NCBI RefSeq assembly: GCF_003111605.1
Contig: NZ_MZGU01000004.1
Coordinates: 124,001-188,000 of the forward strand
Direction of reading: 5' to 3'
DNA length: 64,000 nucleotides
Origin: Methanobrevibacter woesei
GTDB taxonomy: Archaea > Methanobacteriota > Methanobacteria > Methanobacteriales > Methanobacteriaceae
Shown in pieces: positions 36,629 to 46,126 of this stretch. How positions within the stretch are numbered: position 1 is the first letter of the stretch; each line of letters opens with the position of its first letter. The notes under the pieces are model-generated. The model searched no databases. It was not told where the DNA came from and worked only from the letters and a program-made list of their open reading frames with translations. A program made the translations under genes and the position numbers.

Positions 36629-37150
36629 ATGAGAATTGTTACAACACCTATGTGTGAAAGTATCTTAAAATATGCTGGAATTGAAGAATATGTTGTAAAT
36701 AAATTTCCTGATAAAGAGGATGGAGATTTGGCTATTTTATTATCTGAAAGTAAAACTTCTTTAATTTCTTTAAAAATTAAACTAAATACTTTTAAACAGA
36801 TTAGAAATAGTATAAAAATTGTTTCAAATTTTTCAAATGGGGGAGAACTTTCAAATAAGGATTTGGATGATATTTTTAGAGACTATGATGTTGCTATGAA
36901 GTATTTGAATAATTCAAATGATTTGGATATTAAAATTAAGGTATACTCAAACTTTTTAAAGGATATAGTTGAAGATATGGGTTTTATAGTAGATGATGTT
37001 GATTTTGACTATGTAGTTTTTCCAGATTATTTGAGAAATGAGGTTGTTGAAAAAGATAATCTTGTTGAAATGCCTTCTCATTCATCTGTTTCAAAAAATC
37101 CTATTGAAAGAACTGAATTAAGGTACTCAATTTTAGAAGATATTATATAA
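36629..37150 (+). CDS. hypothetical protein upstream of mmp7
   Basis: 173 residues, soluble, starting MRIVTTPMCESILKYAGIEEY. I do not recognise the family. There is a possible SKN/DVDFDYVVFPDY late segment with alternating strands. Its stop is 58 bases before mmp7, without an obvious promoter between, so co-transcription is likely. The start is taken at ATG 36629, since upstream codons run into the comB promoter. No ribosome-binding site is obvious, which suggests a leaderless transcript. Confidence 0.6.
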   Translation: MRIVTTPMCESILKYAGIEEYVVNKFPDKEDGDLAILLSESKTSLISLKIKLNTFKQIRNSIKIVSNFSNGGELSNKDLDDIFRDYDVAMKYLNNSNDLDIKIKVYSNFLKDIVEDMGFIVDDVDFDYVVFPDYLRNEVVEKDNLVEMPSHSSVSKNPIERTELRYSILEDII

Positions 37151-37208
37151 TTATATTAATGAATAAATTCTAAGTATAATTTAGTACAATGGAAGTGAGG
37201 AAAAAATA

Positions 37209-38123
37209 ATGTATGAAACATTAACATTTACTGGTGGAGTTCATAAAAGTGAAGAACTTAAGGAACTCATTGAAGATTTAGGGGGATTTATTCTCCAAGA
37301 AAATGTTTTTCAAATGGATTTAGTTTTAAATATGGCTATTCCATTAGAGGATGTTAAGAAAATAGAAGAAAAATCAAAAGAACTTTTAGGTAAAGTATCT
37401 GTTGCTCCTATGGCAGGTTCTGAGATTGTAATTGTTTCCCCTACTCTTGCAAGACATCATCTTCCTCATGCTGCTTGTGATATTTCTGAATATCTTCGTG
37501 AGTATGGTGCTAAAGATAACATGATTGGACTTGCTCGTGGAGATGGAAAAGGAACTTCTGGAATTACAGAAGAGGAAAAAAAATTAATTGAAGAACATGA
37601 CTTAGCTATTTTTGCATTAGGTAGTTTTAAACAATGTATTATTGACAAATCATTTTTATTTGATGATATTGACATTCCAGTTATTGTAACTGGTGCTCCA
37701 GACATTCCTCTTGAAGAGCTTCCTGGAGCAGATGCTTATGTTGGTGGACTTGGTAGAATTCCAAGACGTTTAAGAAGAGGTCCTGATATTCGTGCTCTTG
37801 ATAAGCTAGTGGAAACTGCTGAAGAAATATTAAATAATAAAAAACGTGAAATGGTTCATGATGCACCATTGGTACCACCAATAGTTGTTAAAAATGCAAT
37901 TGAACACCAAGTTCCAGCTATTAATGATGTTATATCTCCACTTCCTGTCACTGGTCAATTAGATGGTGTTCGTGTTAAATTAGATTATGATAAATATCAT
38001 GAAGAAATTGAAAATGTTATTGTTGATGGTAAAAAGTTATCTGAATTAGCTGAAATTAAAAAATCTTTCATGTATGATTACATTCTTGTTAAAATATATA
38101 GTGAAAGTTCTCTTATTCAATAA
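37209..38123 (+). CDS. mmp7: methanogenesis marker protein 7
   Basis: 304 residues, matching methanogenesis marker 7 (TIGR03274), a protein found in methanogens and anaerobic methane oxidisers and, from published work, part of the machinery linked with MCR activation. Sequence features: [18 protein letters not shown] opening, [35 protein letters not shown]. The family's own chemistry is unknown. Position near mmp10 and mcr agrees. Confidence 0.8.
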   Translation: MYETLTFTGGVHKSEELKELIEDLGGFILQENVFQMDLVLNMAIPLEDVKKIEEKSKELLGKVSVAPMAGSEIVIVSPTLARHHLPHAACDISEYLREYGAKDNMIGLARGDGKGTSGITEEEKKLIEEHDLAIFALGSFKQCIIDKSFLFDDIDIPVIVTGAPDIPLEELPGADAYVGGLGRIPRRLRRGPDIRALDKLVETAEEILNNKKREMVHDAPLVPPIVVKNAIEHQVPAINDVISPLPVTGQLDGVRVKLDYDKYHEEIENVIVDGKKLSELAEIKKSFMYDYILVKIYSESSLIQ

Positions 38124-38131
38124 AATTAATT

Positions 38132-39199
38132 ATGAACTATTTTAAACAACGTTTTAGGATGAATGGTATAGGGATGACTATTATCCTATCTATTTTCTAT
38201 TTTTTACTTTTAAAATACACTAGCTATTTGTTTATTCCTATTTCAGATTTACAAACAATAACTATTGTATTGGTTCTGGCTTTTATAAATGTTATTTCAG
38301 TTTATTTTGAATTAAAGCATTCTAATATTATTTCAAGGACACTAATGTTTTTTTCTGAATCTATAAAGTGGGCATCAATAATGTATGGATTTTTAGCATT
38401 AGCTGTATTCTTATTTAACTGTATTATTTGTCCAATTCCAATTGAATATGCTAAATTCATGTTGTTAATAATAATTTTATTATACATTTATGGAATTTAT
38501 AATGCAAGGCATGTTAAAATAAATGAGAAGAATTTATATCTAAAAAATTTAACTGAAGAAATGACCATAGTTCATATATCTGATATACATGTGGGTTCAC
38601 TTATTAGAGATTCTTTAATGAGAAAAACTGTTGAAAAAATAAATGAAGTAAATCCAGATATTGTTATTATATCGGGTGATTTGGCTGATGGAACCTGTGC
38701 AATAGGTCCAAATCATTTTGACATATTTAAAAAATCCAATTCTCCAATTATATTCACTCCAGGTAATCATGATGACTATCCTGATCTTGAATGTGTTATA
38801 AATGCTGCAGAAAATGCCAAAATTACAGTTTTGAATAATGAATCAATGAAATTTAAAGGAGTGAATATTTATGGATTGCCTTTTAGTTTTTACCATAATT
38901 CTCAATGTAATTTTAATTTAAATAAAAATGAGACAAATCTCTTAATTTATCATGTACCAATGAATTGGGATGAATTTATTGAAATGGGATTTGATATTCA
39001 ATTGTCAGGCCATACTCATGGAGGTCAGTTTTACCCAGCTACCTATTTTATAAAAAGAATGTTTCCATATTCAAGAGGATTATTTGAGAAAAATAGAAGT
39101 TATTTAAATGTTACTGATGGTATTGGAACTTTTGGCCCTCCAATTAGAGTAGGAACACATTGTGATATGTCTGTATTAAAATTAAAAAGAAAGAATTAG
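38132..39199 (+). CDS. membrane-anchored metallophosphoesterase
   Basis: 355 residues: about four membrane helices in the first 130, then a calcineurin-like phosphoesterase domain. Metal-site motifs in order: SDIHVGS near 150, GDLADG near 183, GNHDDYP near 212, and GHTHGG near 291. YkuE/LpxH-like layout. The substrate is unknown; the active site likely faces the cytoplasm or surface depending on an even helix count. Closely follows mmp7 and overlaps mmp10 at the 3' end by 4 bases. Confidence 0.88.
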   Translation: MNYFKQRFRMNGIGMTIILSIFYFLLLKYTSYLFIPISDLQTITIVLVLAFINVISVYFELKHSNIISRTLMFFSESIKWASIMYGFLALAVFLFNCIICPIPIEYAKFMLLIIILLYIYGIYNARHVKINEKNLYLKNLTEEMTIVHISDIHVGSLIRDSLMRKTVEKINEVNPDIVIISGDLADGTCAIGPNHFDIFKKSNSPIIFTPGNHDDYPDLECVINAAENAKITVLNNESMKFKGVNIYGLPFSFYHNSQCNFNLNKNETNLLIYHVPMNWDEFIEMGFDIQLSGHTHGGQFYPATYFIKRMFPYSRGLFEKNRSYLNVTDGIGTFGPPIRVGTHCDMSVLKLKRKN

Positions 39200-40440
39200 T
39201 TTATTTTCATACCAAAGAAGTTAATTGCATCAACTAAGTCATTAAACTGTTCTAATTCTCTTTCAATAACATTTTCATCAGTCATATCAAAACTTAATTC
39301 ACCATCAACACTGAGAGTATCTGGACCGCGCCCAACAACTCTTTCAACTCCATCAGCACTTAAAATACGCTCTGCATCAAGTTGATGTACAAATGCACGT
39401 CCAGGCAATATAACAGATTCTTTAATTTCACTTAAATCTAAAGTTTCAAGATCTTCTTTTGTAATTAAACATGCAATCTCTTTAGGAACTGCAACTACAT
39501 TAACATCTTCAGCACCAATTTTTTCAAATATCTTAGAAATATATGGTTCAGCTGTTTTTGAAGTGATGATTGTAGCTTCTCCAGTTACCTTTTTAATAAA
39601 CTGTAAAAAGATTTCATTTTTATCTTTAGCTATTGCAAATGGACCATCAGTTTCAGGATCGCAAATTGGGGTTCCAGAGACTCTAAAGTTATACTCTTTA
39701 TTAATCTGTTTTACAAGCTCGCCAAATTCTTCAATAGGCTGTGATTCAAAATCCTTAAGAATTGGCCCATTTTTTAAGATTAATCCTTCATTAAATGTAT
39801 TTGCAAATCTCATTAATATAATTCCTTTGGCACCCCATTTCTCTAATGCATCACAAGTATCTCTAAGAATTTCTCCATCATTAACTCCAGGAATTATAAC
39901 AGATGCAGCTGTTAAATCAATGTTTTCAGCGAAAGTTTGGCATGCTTTTAGGGATTCTTCGCTATGTTTGTCATTAACCCATTCTCTTCTAATATCTGGA
40001 TTACTGGAAAAAATAGTAAATGTAACTTCATCAACATTGTTGTTAATTAAGTTTGTAGCTATTTCACTGTTGGTAATGCCTTTTCCACTTGTATATCCTA
40101 AGTGTGAATTTAATCCATATTGTTTTAAACTAGCTGTAAGGTTTTCTAAGTAAGGATAGCAGCTTACGTCCCCTCCTCCACTAATATTTACTTTGATGTC
40201 ATCTTTAACAGGCTGCATCATTAAAGTATTTTGCACGTCAGTTAATACTTCAAAGGGATTTCTAAATTTACTTACATTTTCACTTATTCCTTTACTGCAT
40301 CTTTCACAGCCAATTTTGTTTGGTAAGCAGTTAGAACATCCAAGAGGTTCTATTTCTTTCACTTTTCTAAAATAACAATATTTACAAAAACCATTACAAT
40401 CTTTTCCTGGAATTCCACCAACATCAGCTACAATTTGCAT
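39196..40440 (-). CDS. mmp10: Mmp10, McrA arginine C-methyltransferase (radical SAM)
   Basis: B12-dependent radical-SAM enzyme that methylates the arginine of McrA (Arg271 here). The cluster-binding Cys motif CNGFCKYCYF is near residue 17, followed by a Cys-rich CSNCLPNKIGCERC segment. Then come the SGGGDVSC and PGVNDGE regions. 414 residues is normal. The modified subunit, McrA, is encoded just upstream on the other strand; the divergent 588-base region holds both promoters. Its transcript seems nearly leaderless: a TATA-like box at about 40463-40475 and no ribosome-binding site before the ATG. Confidence 0.92.
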   Translation of the reverse strand: MQIVADVGGIPGKDCNGFCKYCYFRKVKEIEPLGCSNCLPNKIGCERCSKGISENVSKFRNPFEVLTDVQNTLMMQPVKDDIKVNISGGGDVSCYPYLENLTASLKQYGLNSHLGYTSGKGITNSEIATNLINNNVDEVTFTIFSSNPDIRREWVNDKHSEESLKACQTFAENIDLTAASVIIPGVNDGEILRDTCDALEKWGAKGIILMRFANTFNEGLILKNGPILKDFESQPIEEFGELVKQINKEYNFRVSGTPICDPETDGPFAIAKDKNEIFLQFIKKVTGEATIITSKTAEPYISKIFEKIGAEDVNVVAVPKEIACLITKEDLETLDLSEIKESVILPGRAFVHQLDAERILSADGVERVVGRGPDTLSVDGELSFDMTDENVIERELEQFNDLVDAINFFGMKIN

Positions 40441-40877
40441 AAATTTTATCTATGTATATTATATTATATAGCTATTTTTGTTAAATTTCAGTATTACTTT
40501 AAGCAATGATTTATAATAATTTATTTTAAATTAACTTAAACACTTGTTCATTTTACCCCTATTTTTATTAGTTAATTTATTAAATTAATTTTTAATTTAT
40601 TATTTGTATTGACAAAAATTATTATCTAACTCATTAACAGGATAATTAGTTTTTTGAATTATTTCAAATATAGGTTTATTTTTTATAATGCTTCTATTTT
40701 TATATTATTTATCTAATTAATGGAATAATTTATTAATATGTGGTGTTTAATTCATTTTTAATTATCTATTAATTATTTGAATGAATTATATTCCTTTTTA
40801 AAAGTATTACCTTTTGATTTATTTATCTTAAAATGGTGCTTCTTAATAAATCTTTCTAAAACATTCAATAGGTAATA
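40441..40877. promoter_or_regulatory. mmp10-mcr divergent regulatory region
   Basis: Long AT-rich gap without an ORF. It has the mmp10 TATA-like box (about 40463-40475) on the minus strand. An 8-bp inverted repeat, TATTACCT at 40805-40812 and AGGTAATA at 40870-40877, has its right half directly against the mcr TATA box where a BRE or operator would be. The remainder is A/T-rich with simple repeats of TTAATTTATT type. Confidence 0.5.
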
Positions 40878-41028
40878 TTTATATTATATCTAATTTAAAA
40901 TAAAATTTGTATACCATATGGCTGGCTATTGCAAAGACTTGCTTTGTAGCTACTCAATTAGAAACAAAAAATATGTTTGTTTTTGAGAGTTGGTATATCT
41001 ATTAAACTCTATAACTAGGAGGGAAAAA
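40878..41028 (+). promoter_or_regulatory. mcr promoter and structured 5' leader
   Basis: TATA core TTTATATTA is at 40878-40886, predicting a start near 40906-40909. The leader folds by hand into a three-way junction: P1 40909-40916 with 40991-40998; P2 40923-40928 with 40947-40952 continued by 40932-40936 with 40942-40946; P3 40953-40955 with 40985-40987 continued by 40960-40968 with 40976-40984. P2 and P3 abut with no linker. A competing stem, AGAGTT 40986-40991 with AACTCT 41005-41010, excludes P1 and the base of P3. The ribosome-binding AGGAGGG is at 41017-41023. Confidence 0.65.
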
Positions 41029-42360
41029 ATGGCAAAGTTTGATGATAAAGTCGATTTATACGACGATAGAGGTTCATTAGTTGTATCTGATGTACCAATC
41101 GAAGCTTTAAGCCCACTTAGAAACCCTGCAATTCAAAACATCGTTAAAGGTGTAAAAAGAACTGTTGCAGTAAACTTAGATGGTGTAGAAAAAGCTTTGA
41201 GAACTGGTTCCATCGGTGGAGATAAATCTAAAATTTTAGGAAGAGAATTAGATCTCGACATCGTAGGTAATGCAGAAGCAATTGCTGAAAAAATGAAAGA
41301 TATGATACAAGTTTCTGAAGATGACGATACTAACATTACTCCAATTTCTGGAGGTAAAAGGTTATTAGTACAAATCCCATCTGTCAGAATTGATGTTGCT
41401 GCTGAGTATTCTGTTGCACCATTATCTGCTGCATCTACTTTAGTTCAAGCAATTATCGAAACTTTCGATGTAAGTATCTACGATGCTAACTACGTAAAAG
41501 GTGCAGTATTAGGTAGATACCCACAATCTGTAGATTACAAAGGAGCTAATATTGCTACTATGTTAGACATTCCACAAAAACTCGAAGGTCCTGGTTACGC
41601 TTTAAGAGGAGTAAAAGCAAACGATTTCGCTGCTGCTACTTTAAAAAACACTTTCCAAGCTACTGCATTAGCTGCTATCTTCGAACAAACTGCTATGTTT
41701 GAAATGGGTGACGCTTTAGGTGCTTACGAAAGATTACACTTATTAGGTTTAGCTTACCAAGGAATGAACGCAAACAACATGGTATTAGACTTAGTTAAAG
41801 AAAATGCTGCTGAAGGTACTGTTGGTAGTGTAGTACAAGGTACTATTGCTAGAGCAGAAGCTGATGGCGTAATCGCTCCACAAAAAGACTTAGGCGGATT
41901 CAACCTCTACAACACTGATGATGCAGCTTTATGGAACGCATATGCTGCTGCTGGTGCTACTGCAGCAACTATGGTAAACGTTGGTGCTGCTCGTGCTGCT
42001 CAAGGTATTCCATCTACTTTATTATACTTCAATGATAACATTGAATTTGCTACTGGTTTACCAAGTATCGATTACGGTAGAGCAGAAGGTGTAGCTGTAG
42101 GATTCTCTTTCTTCAGTCACTCTATCTACGGTGGTGGAGGTCCTGGTCTCTTTAACGGTAACCACGTTGTAACAAGACACAGTAAAGGATTCTGTATACC
42201 TTGTGTAGCTGCTGCTATGTCTTTAGATGCAGGAACACAACTCTTTTCACCAGAAGCTACTTCTGGATTAATTAAAGAAGTATACAGTCAAATTGATGAA
42301 TTTAGAGAACCTCTCAAATATGTTGCTTTAGCAGCTGATGAAATTAAAGGTGACATCTAA
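41029..42360 (+). CDS. mcrB: methyl-coenzyme M reductase beta subunit
   Basis: Beta subunit of the (alpha beta gamma)2 enzyme releasing methane from methyl-coenzyme M and coenzyme B; it contributes coenzyme B-channel residues. 443 residues; starts [13 protein letters not shown]. Landmarks: [20 protein letters not shown]-type [24 protein letters not shown] near residue 365. ATG 41029 is set by AGGAGGG six bases upstream; longer in-frame starts run into the leader. First gene of mcrBDCGA. Confidence 0.98.
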   Translation: MAKFDDKVDLYDDRGSLVVSDVPIEALSPLRNPAIQNIVKGVKRTVAVNLDGVEKALRTGSIGGDKSKILGRELDLDIVGNAEAIAEKMKDMIQVSEDDDTNITPISGGKRLLVQIPSVRIDVAAEYSVAPLSAASTLVQAIIETFDVSIYDANYVKGAVLGRYPQSVDYKGANIATMLDIPQKLEGPGYALRGVKANDFAAATLKNTFQATALAAIFEQTAMFEMGDALGAYERLHLLGLAYQGMNANNMVLDLVKENAAEGTVGSVVQGTIARAEADGVIAPQKDLGGFNLYNTDDAALWNAYAAAGATAATMVNVGAARAAQGIPSTLLYFNDNIEFATGLPSIDYGRAEGVAVGFSFFSHSIYGGGGPGLFNGNHVVTRHSKGFCIPCVAAAMSLDAGTQLFSPEATSGLIKEVYSQIDEFREPLKYVALAADEIKGDI

Positions 42361-42400
42361 TTAATTTAGTTTAAAATCTAATTGGAAGAAGGTCAAAATA

Positions 42401-42856
42401 ATGGATATTGAGATATTTCCACATAGAGTTCTTGGAAGTGACACAACTGAAAAGTTATTAAATGAAATTGAAGCTCTTAATGATGTTAAAAGAACTGTTA
42501 TTCACGGTCCAAGATTCCCAGCAAATGAAGAAACTTTACCACCTAAATTTAGGGAACGTAGAGTTATCAATATTAATGGTGAAGATGTTATTCTCAAAGT
42601 GAAAACAGGCAGAATTTTTGTTGAATTAACAATGGAATCCACTATAAAACAAATAGATGAAATTTGTAAGAAACATATCCCATATGGTTATGATATTAAT
42701 CAAGATAAATCAAATTATATCCGTAAAGAAAGGACTGTTTCTGACAGAATTAAATATGGTGAAGCAGATTTGCCTGATGAATTAATTGGAATGACTGATC
42801 AATATTCAAGTTTTGAAGACCACGTAAATATCTTAAGAAAAGATCAATTTGATTAA
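42401..42856 (+). CDS. mcrD: McrD, MCR accessory protein
   Basis: 151-residue protein encoded in all mcr operons. It is not part of the mature enzyme; it associates with apo-MCR and is thought to assist assembly or activation. Conserved opening [19 protein letters not shown] and a C-terminal [13 protein letters not shown]. 40 bases after mcrB, with AGAAGG before the ATG. Uses more A/T-ending codons than mcrB or mcrA, as fits lower expression. Confidence 0.95.
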   Translation: MDIEIFPHRVLGSDTTEKLLNEIEALNDVKRTVIHGPRFPANEETLPPKFRERRVININGEDVILKVKTGRIFVELTMESTIKQIDEICKKHIPYGYDINQDKSNYIRKERTVSDRIKYGEADLPDELIGMTDQYSSFEDHVNILRKDQFD

Positions 42857-42857
42857 T

Positions 42858-43457
42858 ATGATAGGACGCTGTACTCACGTTGTAGATTGTAGGGAAACAA
42901 GCGGTATGGGAAAAGGTGGAAGTATCGCACAAAGAGGTACTTTTGCTGAATGTGGTACTGATGTTTTAGCTGTTGCTATGTCACCAGGTCGTAGACATAT
43001 TACCAAACCAGTATGTGAAATTACTTTCGGATTACGTGAAGCAAATGTTTTAACTAGTACAATGGTTTTAAATGCAGGTGCTGGAGTTCCTCATGATGCT
43101 CCTGCTTCTGGTGGTACCTTATTTGGGCTCACTGATAAGGAAGTAGAACAAATGAAGAATTTTAAACTACTTGTGGTCCACTTAGGTGGAGTTAAAAATC
43201 ACATTATATACAAAGCAAGATTAATTCTAAGGAATGTTAATAAAAATTGCATCATTATATGTGAATCCCCAGTAGACTGTGAAGATTTCGCTAAGATTGG
43301 TATTAAAACTTCTAAAGTAATGCCATCTGAAGAAAATATTAAAACAAAAGGTACAATTGTTGACATTGTTACAGGTGTTATTCGTGGTGAAACAGCTTCT
43401 CAAGAACAATTAGATGAAATTATTAGAAAAGTTAAATTAGCATTAGGAGATGCATAA
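42858..43457 (+). CDS. mcrC: McrC, MCR activation component
   Basis: 199-residue McrC, a component of the ATP-dependent MCR activation complex. Starts [24 protein letters not shown] 42858 is one base after the mcrD stop. Presence of mcrC marks this as the MCR I operon; the MCR II (mrt) operon lacks it. Landmarks: [21 protein letters not shown] and [21 protein letters not shown] at 42849 gives three extra residues and is less likely. Confidence 0.95.
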   Translation: MIGRCTHVVDCRETSGMGKGGSIAQRGTFAECGTDVLAVAMSPGRRHITKPVCEITFGLREANVLTSTMVLNAGAGVPHDAPASGGTLFGLTDKEVEQMKNFKLLVVHLGGVKNHIIYKARLILRNVNKNCIIICESPVDCEDFAKIGIKTSKVMPSEENIKTKGTIVDIVTGVIRGETASQEQLDEIIRKVKLALGDA

Positions 43458-43459
43458 TT

Positions 43460-44221
43460 ATGGTACAACTTTATCCAGGTACTTCTCAGGTTGCTCAAAA
43501 TAGAAGAAACTTTACTGACCCTGATTACGAGTTAGAAAAGTTAAGAGAAATCTCTGACGAAGACGTAGTAAAAATATTAGGTCACAGAGCTCCAGGTGAA
43601 GAATATAAAAGTGTTCACCCACCATTAGATGAAATGGATGAGCCTGACGACATTGTAAGAGAATTAGTAGCCCCTATTGACGGTGCAAAAGCAGGGGACA
43701 GGATTAGATACATTCAATTCGTAGACTCTATGTACTTTGCTCCAGCTCAACCTTACTTAAGAGCTAGATCATACTTATACAGATTCAGAGGAATTGATAC
43801 CGGTACTTTATCTGGAAGACAAGTAATCGAAGCAAGGGAAAGAGATATTGAACGTATTTCTAAAATACTTTTAGAAACCGAGTACTTTGATACTGCAAGA
43901 ACTGGTATTAGAGGTGCAGGTGTACACGGTCACTCTTTAAGACTTGATGAAAATGGTTTAATGTTTGATATGCTTAGAAGACAAGTATTCAACAAAGAAA
44001 CTGGTAATGTTGAAATGGTAAAAGACCAAATCGGTACTGACTTAGATGAACCAGTTGTTTTAGGTGAACCATTAGATGAAGAAATTTTAAAAGAAAAAAC
44101 CACTATTTACAGAATTGATGGTGAAGCATACAAGGATGATGAACAAGCAGTAGAAGTTTTAAGAAACATCCACGTTTCAAGATCCTTTGGTGCATTTAAT
44201 CCAGAAAAAGGATGGGATTAA
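43460..44221 (+). CDS. mcrG: methyl-coenzyme M reductase gamma subunit
   Basis: 253-residue gamma subunit binding factor F430 with alpha and beta. Starts [17 protein letters not shown]; landmarks [42 protein letters not shown] and [19 protein letters not shown]. 2 bases after mcrC. Its stop overlaps the reading start region of mcrA, whose ATG comes 2 bases later. Confidence 0.98.
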   Translation: MVQLYPGTSQVAQNRRNFTDPDYELEKLREISDEDVVKILGHRAPGEEYKSVHPPLDEMDEPDDIVRELVAPIDGAKAGDRIRYIQFVDSMYFAPAQPYLRARSYLYRFRGIDTGTLSGRQVIEARERDIERISKILLETEYFDTARTGIRGAGVHGHSLRLDENGLMFDMLRRQVFNKETGNVEMVKDQIGTDLDEPVVLGEPLDEEILKEKTTIYRIDGEAYKDDEQAVEVLRNIHVSRSFGAFNPEKGWD

Positions 44222-44223
44222 AT

Positions 44224-45879
44224 ATGGCAGATAAAAAATTCTTAGATGCAATGAAACAAAAGTTCAGTGAAGATCCAACTGATGATAGAACTACTTTCTA
44301 TAACATGGGTGGTTGGAAACAATCTGAAAGAAAAAGTGCTTTCGTAAAAGAAGGTCAAGAAATAGCTGAAAAAAGAGGAATCCCAATGTACAACCCAGAC
44401 ATTGGTACTCCTTTAGGTCAAAGAGCTTTAATGTCTTACCAATTATCTACCACTGACACTTTTGTTGAAGGTGACGATTTACACTTTATTAACAACTCAG
44501 CTATCCAACAAGCTTGGGATGATATTAGAAAAACTGTAATTGTAGGATTAAACACTGCTCACAACGTTCTTGAAAAAAGATTAGGTATTGAAGTAACTCC
44601 TGAAACCATTACCGAATACTTAGAAACTGTAAACCACGCTATGCCTGGTGCAGCAGTAGTTCAAGAACACATGGTAGAAACTGACCCATTAGTAGTATCC
44701 GACAGTTACGTAAAAGTATTTACTGGGGATGACGAATTAGCAGACGAAATTGACTCTGCATTTGTATTAGACATTAACAAAGAGTTCCCTGAAGAACAAG
44801 CTGAAGCTTTAAAAGCTGAAGTTGGTGGAAGCATTTGGCAAGCTGTAAGAATCCCTGGTATTGTAGGTAGAGTTTGTGATGGAGGTACTACTTCCAGATG
44901 GTCTGCTATGCAAATTGGTATGTCCATGATTTCTGCTTACAACCAATGTGCTGGTGAAGGAGCTACTGGTGACTTCGCATACGCATCCAAACACGCAGAA
45001 GTTATCCACATGGGTACTTACTTACCTATCAGAAGAGCAAGAGCAGAAAACGAACTTGGTGGAGTTCCATTCGGTTTCATGGCAGATATCTGTCAAGCAA
45101 CTAGACTTTACCCTGACGACCCTGTACGTTCTTCATTAGAAGTAGTAGCTTTAGGTGCAGCTTTATACGACCAAATTTGGTTAGGTTCTTACATGTCTGG
45201 TGGTGTAGGATTTACTCAATATGCTACCGCTGCATACACTGATAACGTTTTAGACGACTTCAGTTACTATGGTCAAGATTATGTAGAAGACAAATACGGT
45301 GGATTATGTGAAGCTCCAAACAACATGGACACTGTTCTCGATGTTGGTTCTGAAGTAACTTTCTACTCCTTAGAACAATACGAAGAATACCCAGCTTTAC
45401 TTGAAACTCACTTCGGTGGTTCTCAAAGAGCTGCTGTTGTTTCCGCAGCTGCTGGTATTTCCACTGCTTTCGCAACTGGAAATGCACAAACTGGTTTAAG
45501 TGCATGGTACTTAGCACAATACTTACACAAAGAACAACATTCCAGATTAGGATTCTACGGTTACGACTTACAAGATCAATGTGGTGCTGCTAACGTATTC
45601 GCTATCAGAAACGATGAAGGTTTACCACTTGAAATGAGAGGTCCTAACTATCCTAACTATGCAATGAACGTAGGTCACCAAGGTGAATACGCTGGTATCG
45701 CACAAGCTCCTCACTCTGCTCGTAAAGATGCATGGGCTTTCAACCCATTAATCAAAATTGCATTTGCTGACAAAAACTTAATCTTTGACTTCAGTAAACC
45801 TCGTGCAGAATTTGCTAAAGGTGCATTAAGAGAGTTCGAACCATCCGGTGAAAGAACTGCTATTACTCCAGCAAAATAG
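44224..45879 (+). CDS. mcrA: methyl-coenzyme M reductase alpha subunit
   Basis: 551-residue catalytic subunit holding F430, coenzyme M and coenzyme B. Active-site and modified positions are intact: His257 (N-methyl in known MCR), Arg271 (C-methyl, Mmp10 target), Tyr333 (active site), and Gln401, Gly446 (thioglycine), Asp451 and Cys453. The last four are shifted by +1 relative to Methanothermobacter numbering, so one residue is inserted between 333 and 400, probably in KYGGLCEAP. Whether each is modified cannot be seen from DNA. ATG 44224 ([12 protein letters not shown]) follows AAAGGATGG; the ATG at 44212 is inside mcrG. Strong use of C-ending codons fits very high expression. Confidence 0.98.
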   Translation: MADKKFLDAMKQKFSEDPTDDRTTFYNMGGWKQSERKSAFVKEGQEIAEKRGIPMYNPDIGTPLGQRALMSYQLSTTDTFVEGDDLHFINNSAIQQAWDDIRKTVIVGLNTAHNVLEKRLGIEVTPETITEYLETVNHAMPGAAVVQEHMVETDPLVVSDSYVKVFTGDDELADEIDSAFVLDINKEFPEEQAEALKAEVGGSIWQAVRIPGIVGRVCDGGTTSRWSAMQIGMSMISAYNQCAGEGATGDFAYASKHAEVIHMGTYLPIRRARAENELGGVPFGFMADICQATRLYPDDPVRSSLEVVALGAALYDQIWLGSYMSGGVGFTQYATAAYTDNVLDDFSYYGQDYVEDKYGGLCEAPNNMDTVLDVGSEVTFYSLEQYEEYPALLETHFGGSQRAAVVSAAAGISTAFATGNAQTGLSAWYLAQYLHKEQHSRLGFYGYDLQDQCGAANVFAIRNDEGLPLEMRGPNYPNYAMNVGHQGEYAGIAQAPHSARKDAWAFNPLIKIAFADKNLIFDFSKPRAEFAKGALREFEPSGERTAITPAK

Positions 45880-45893
45880 ATATATTGACTTAG

Positions 45894-45926
45894 AATAAAT
45901 GGGTATCCTTTACCCATTTATTTTTA
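45894..45926 (+). terminator. mcr operon terminator
   Basis: A 12-bp stem (AATAAATGGGTA at 45894-45905 with TACCCATTTATT at 45911-45922), loop of five, followed by TTTTT. 14 bases after the mcrA stop. Its stability and T-run mark the end of the mcr transcript. Confidence 0.85.
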
Positions 45927-45966
45927 AAAAAAATTTAAGCTTACCTTAAAAAATTTTAGTAAAACA

Positions 45967-46126
45967 TTTATATTAATATATAAAAAAATTATCTTATCAA
46001 TAGAATTTACTATTGATTGTAATCTTTTTGATTTACATACATTAATTTCAATATTCAAATGGATTGAATATTATTTCATGTTTATTAAATGATCAAATTT
46101 AATAAAAAAATATGGAGGAAAAAATT
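45967..46126 (+). promoter_or_regulatory. mtr promoter and leader with four hairpins
   Basis: TATA core TTTATATTA at 45967-45975 predicts a start near 45995-45997. The leader then has four hairpins in a row: H1 45996-46003/46010-46017; H2 46018-46024/46030-46037 (one bulge); H3 46050-46058/46064-46072 (9 bp); H4 46081-46090/46097-46106 (10 bp). H4 ends 8 bases before the GGAGG ribosome-binding site. H1 begins at the predicted 5' end. Confidence 0.6.

Noticed and set aside
39563-40153. 196-codon plus-strand frame opposite mmp10
   Set aside because: Antisense shadow; mmp10 has clear radical-SAM motifs on the other strand.
40990-41028. Upstream start giving McrB 13 extra residues
   Set aside because: It would put the ribosome-binding AGGAGGG inside the coding region and does not match the conserved [11 protein letters not shown] start.
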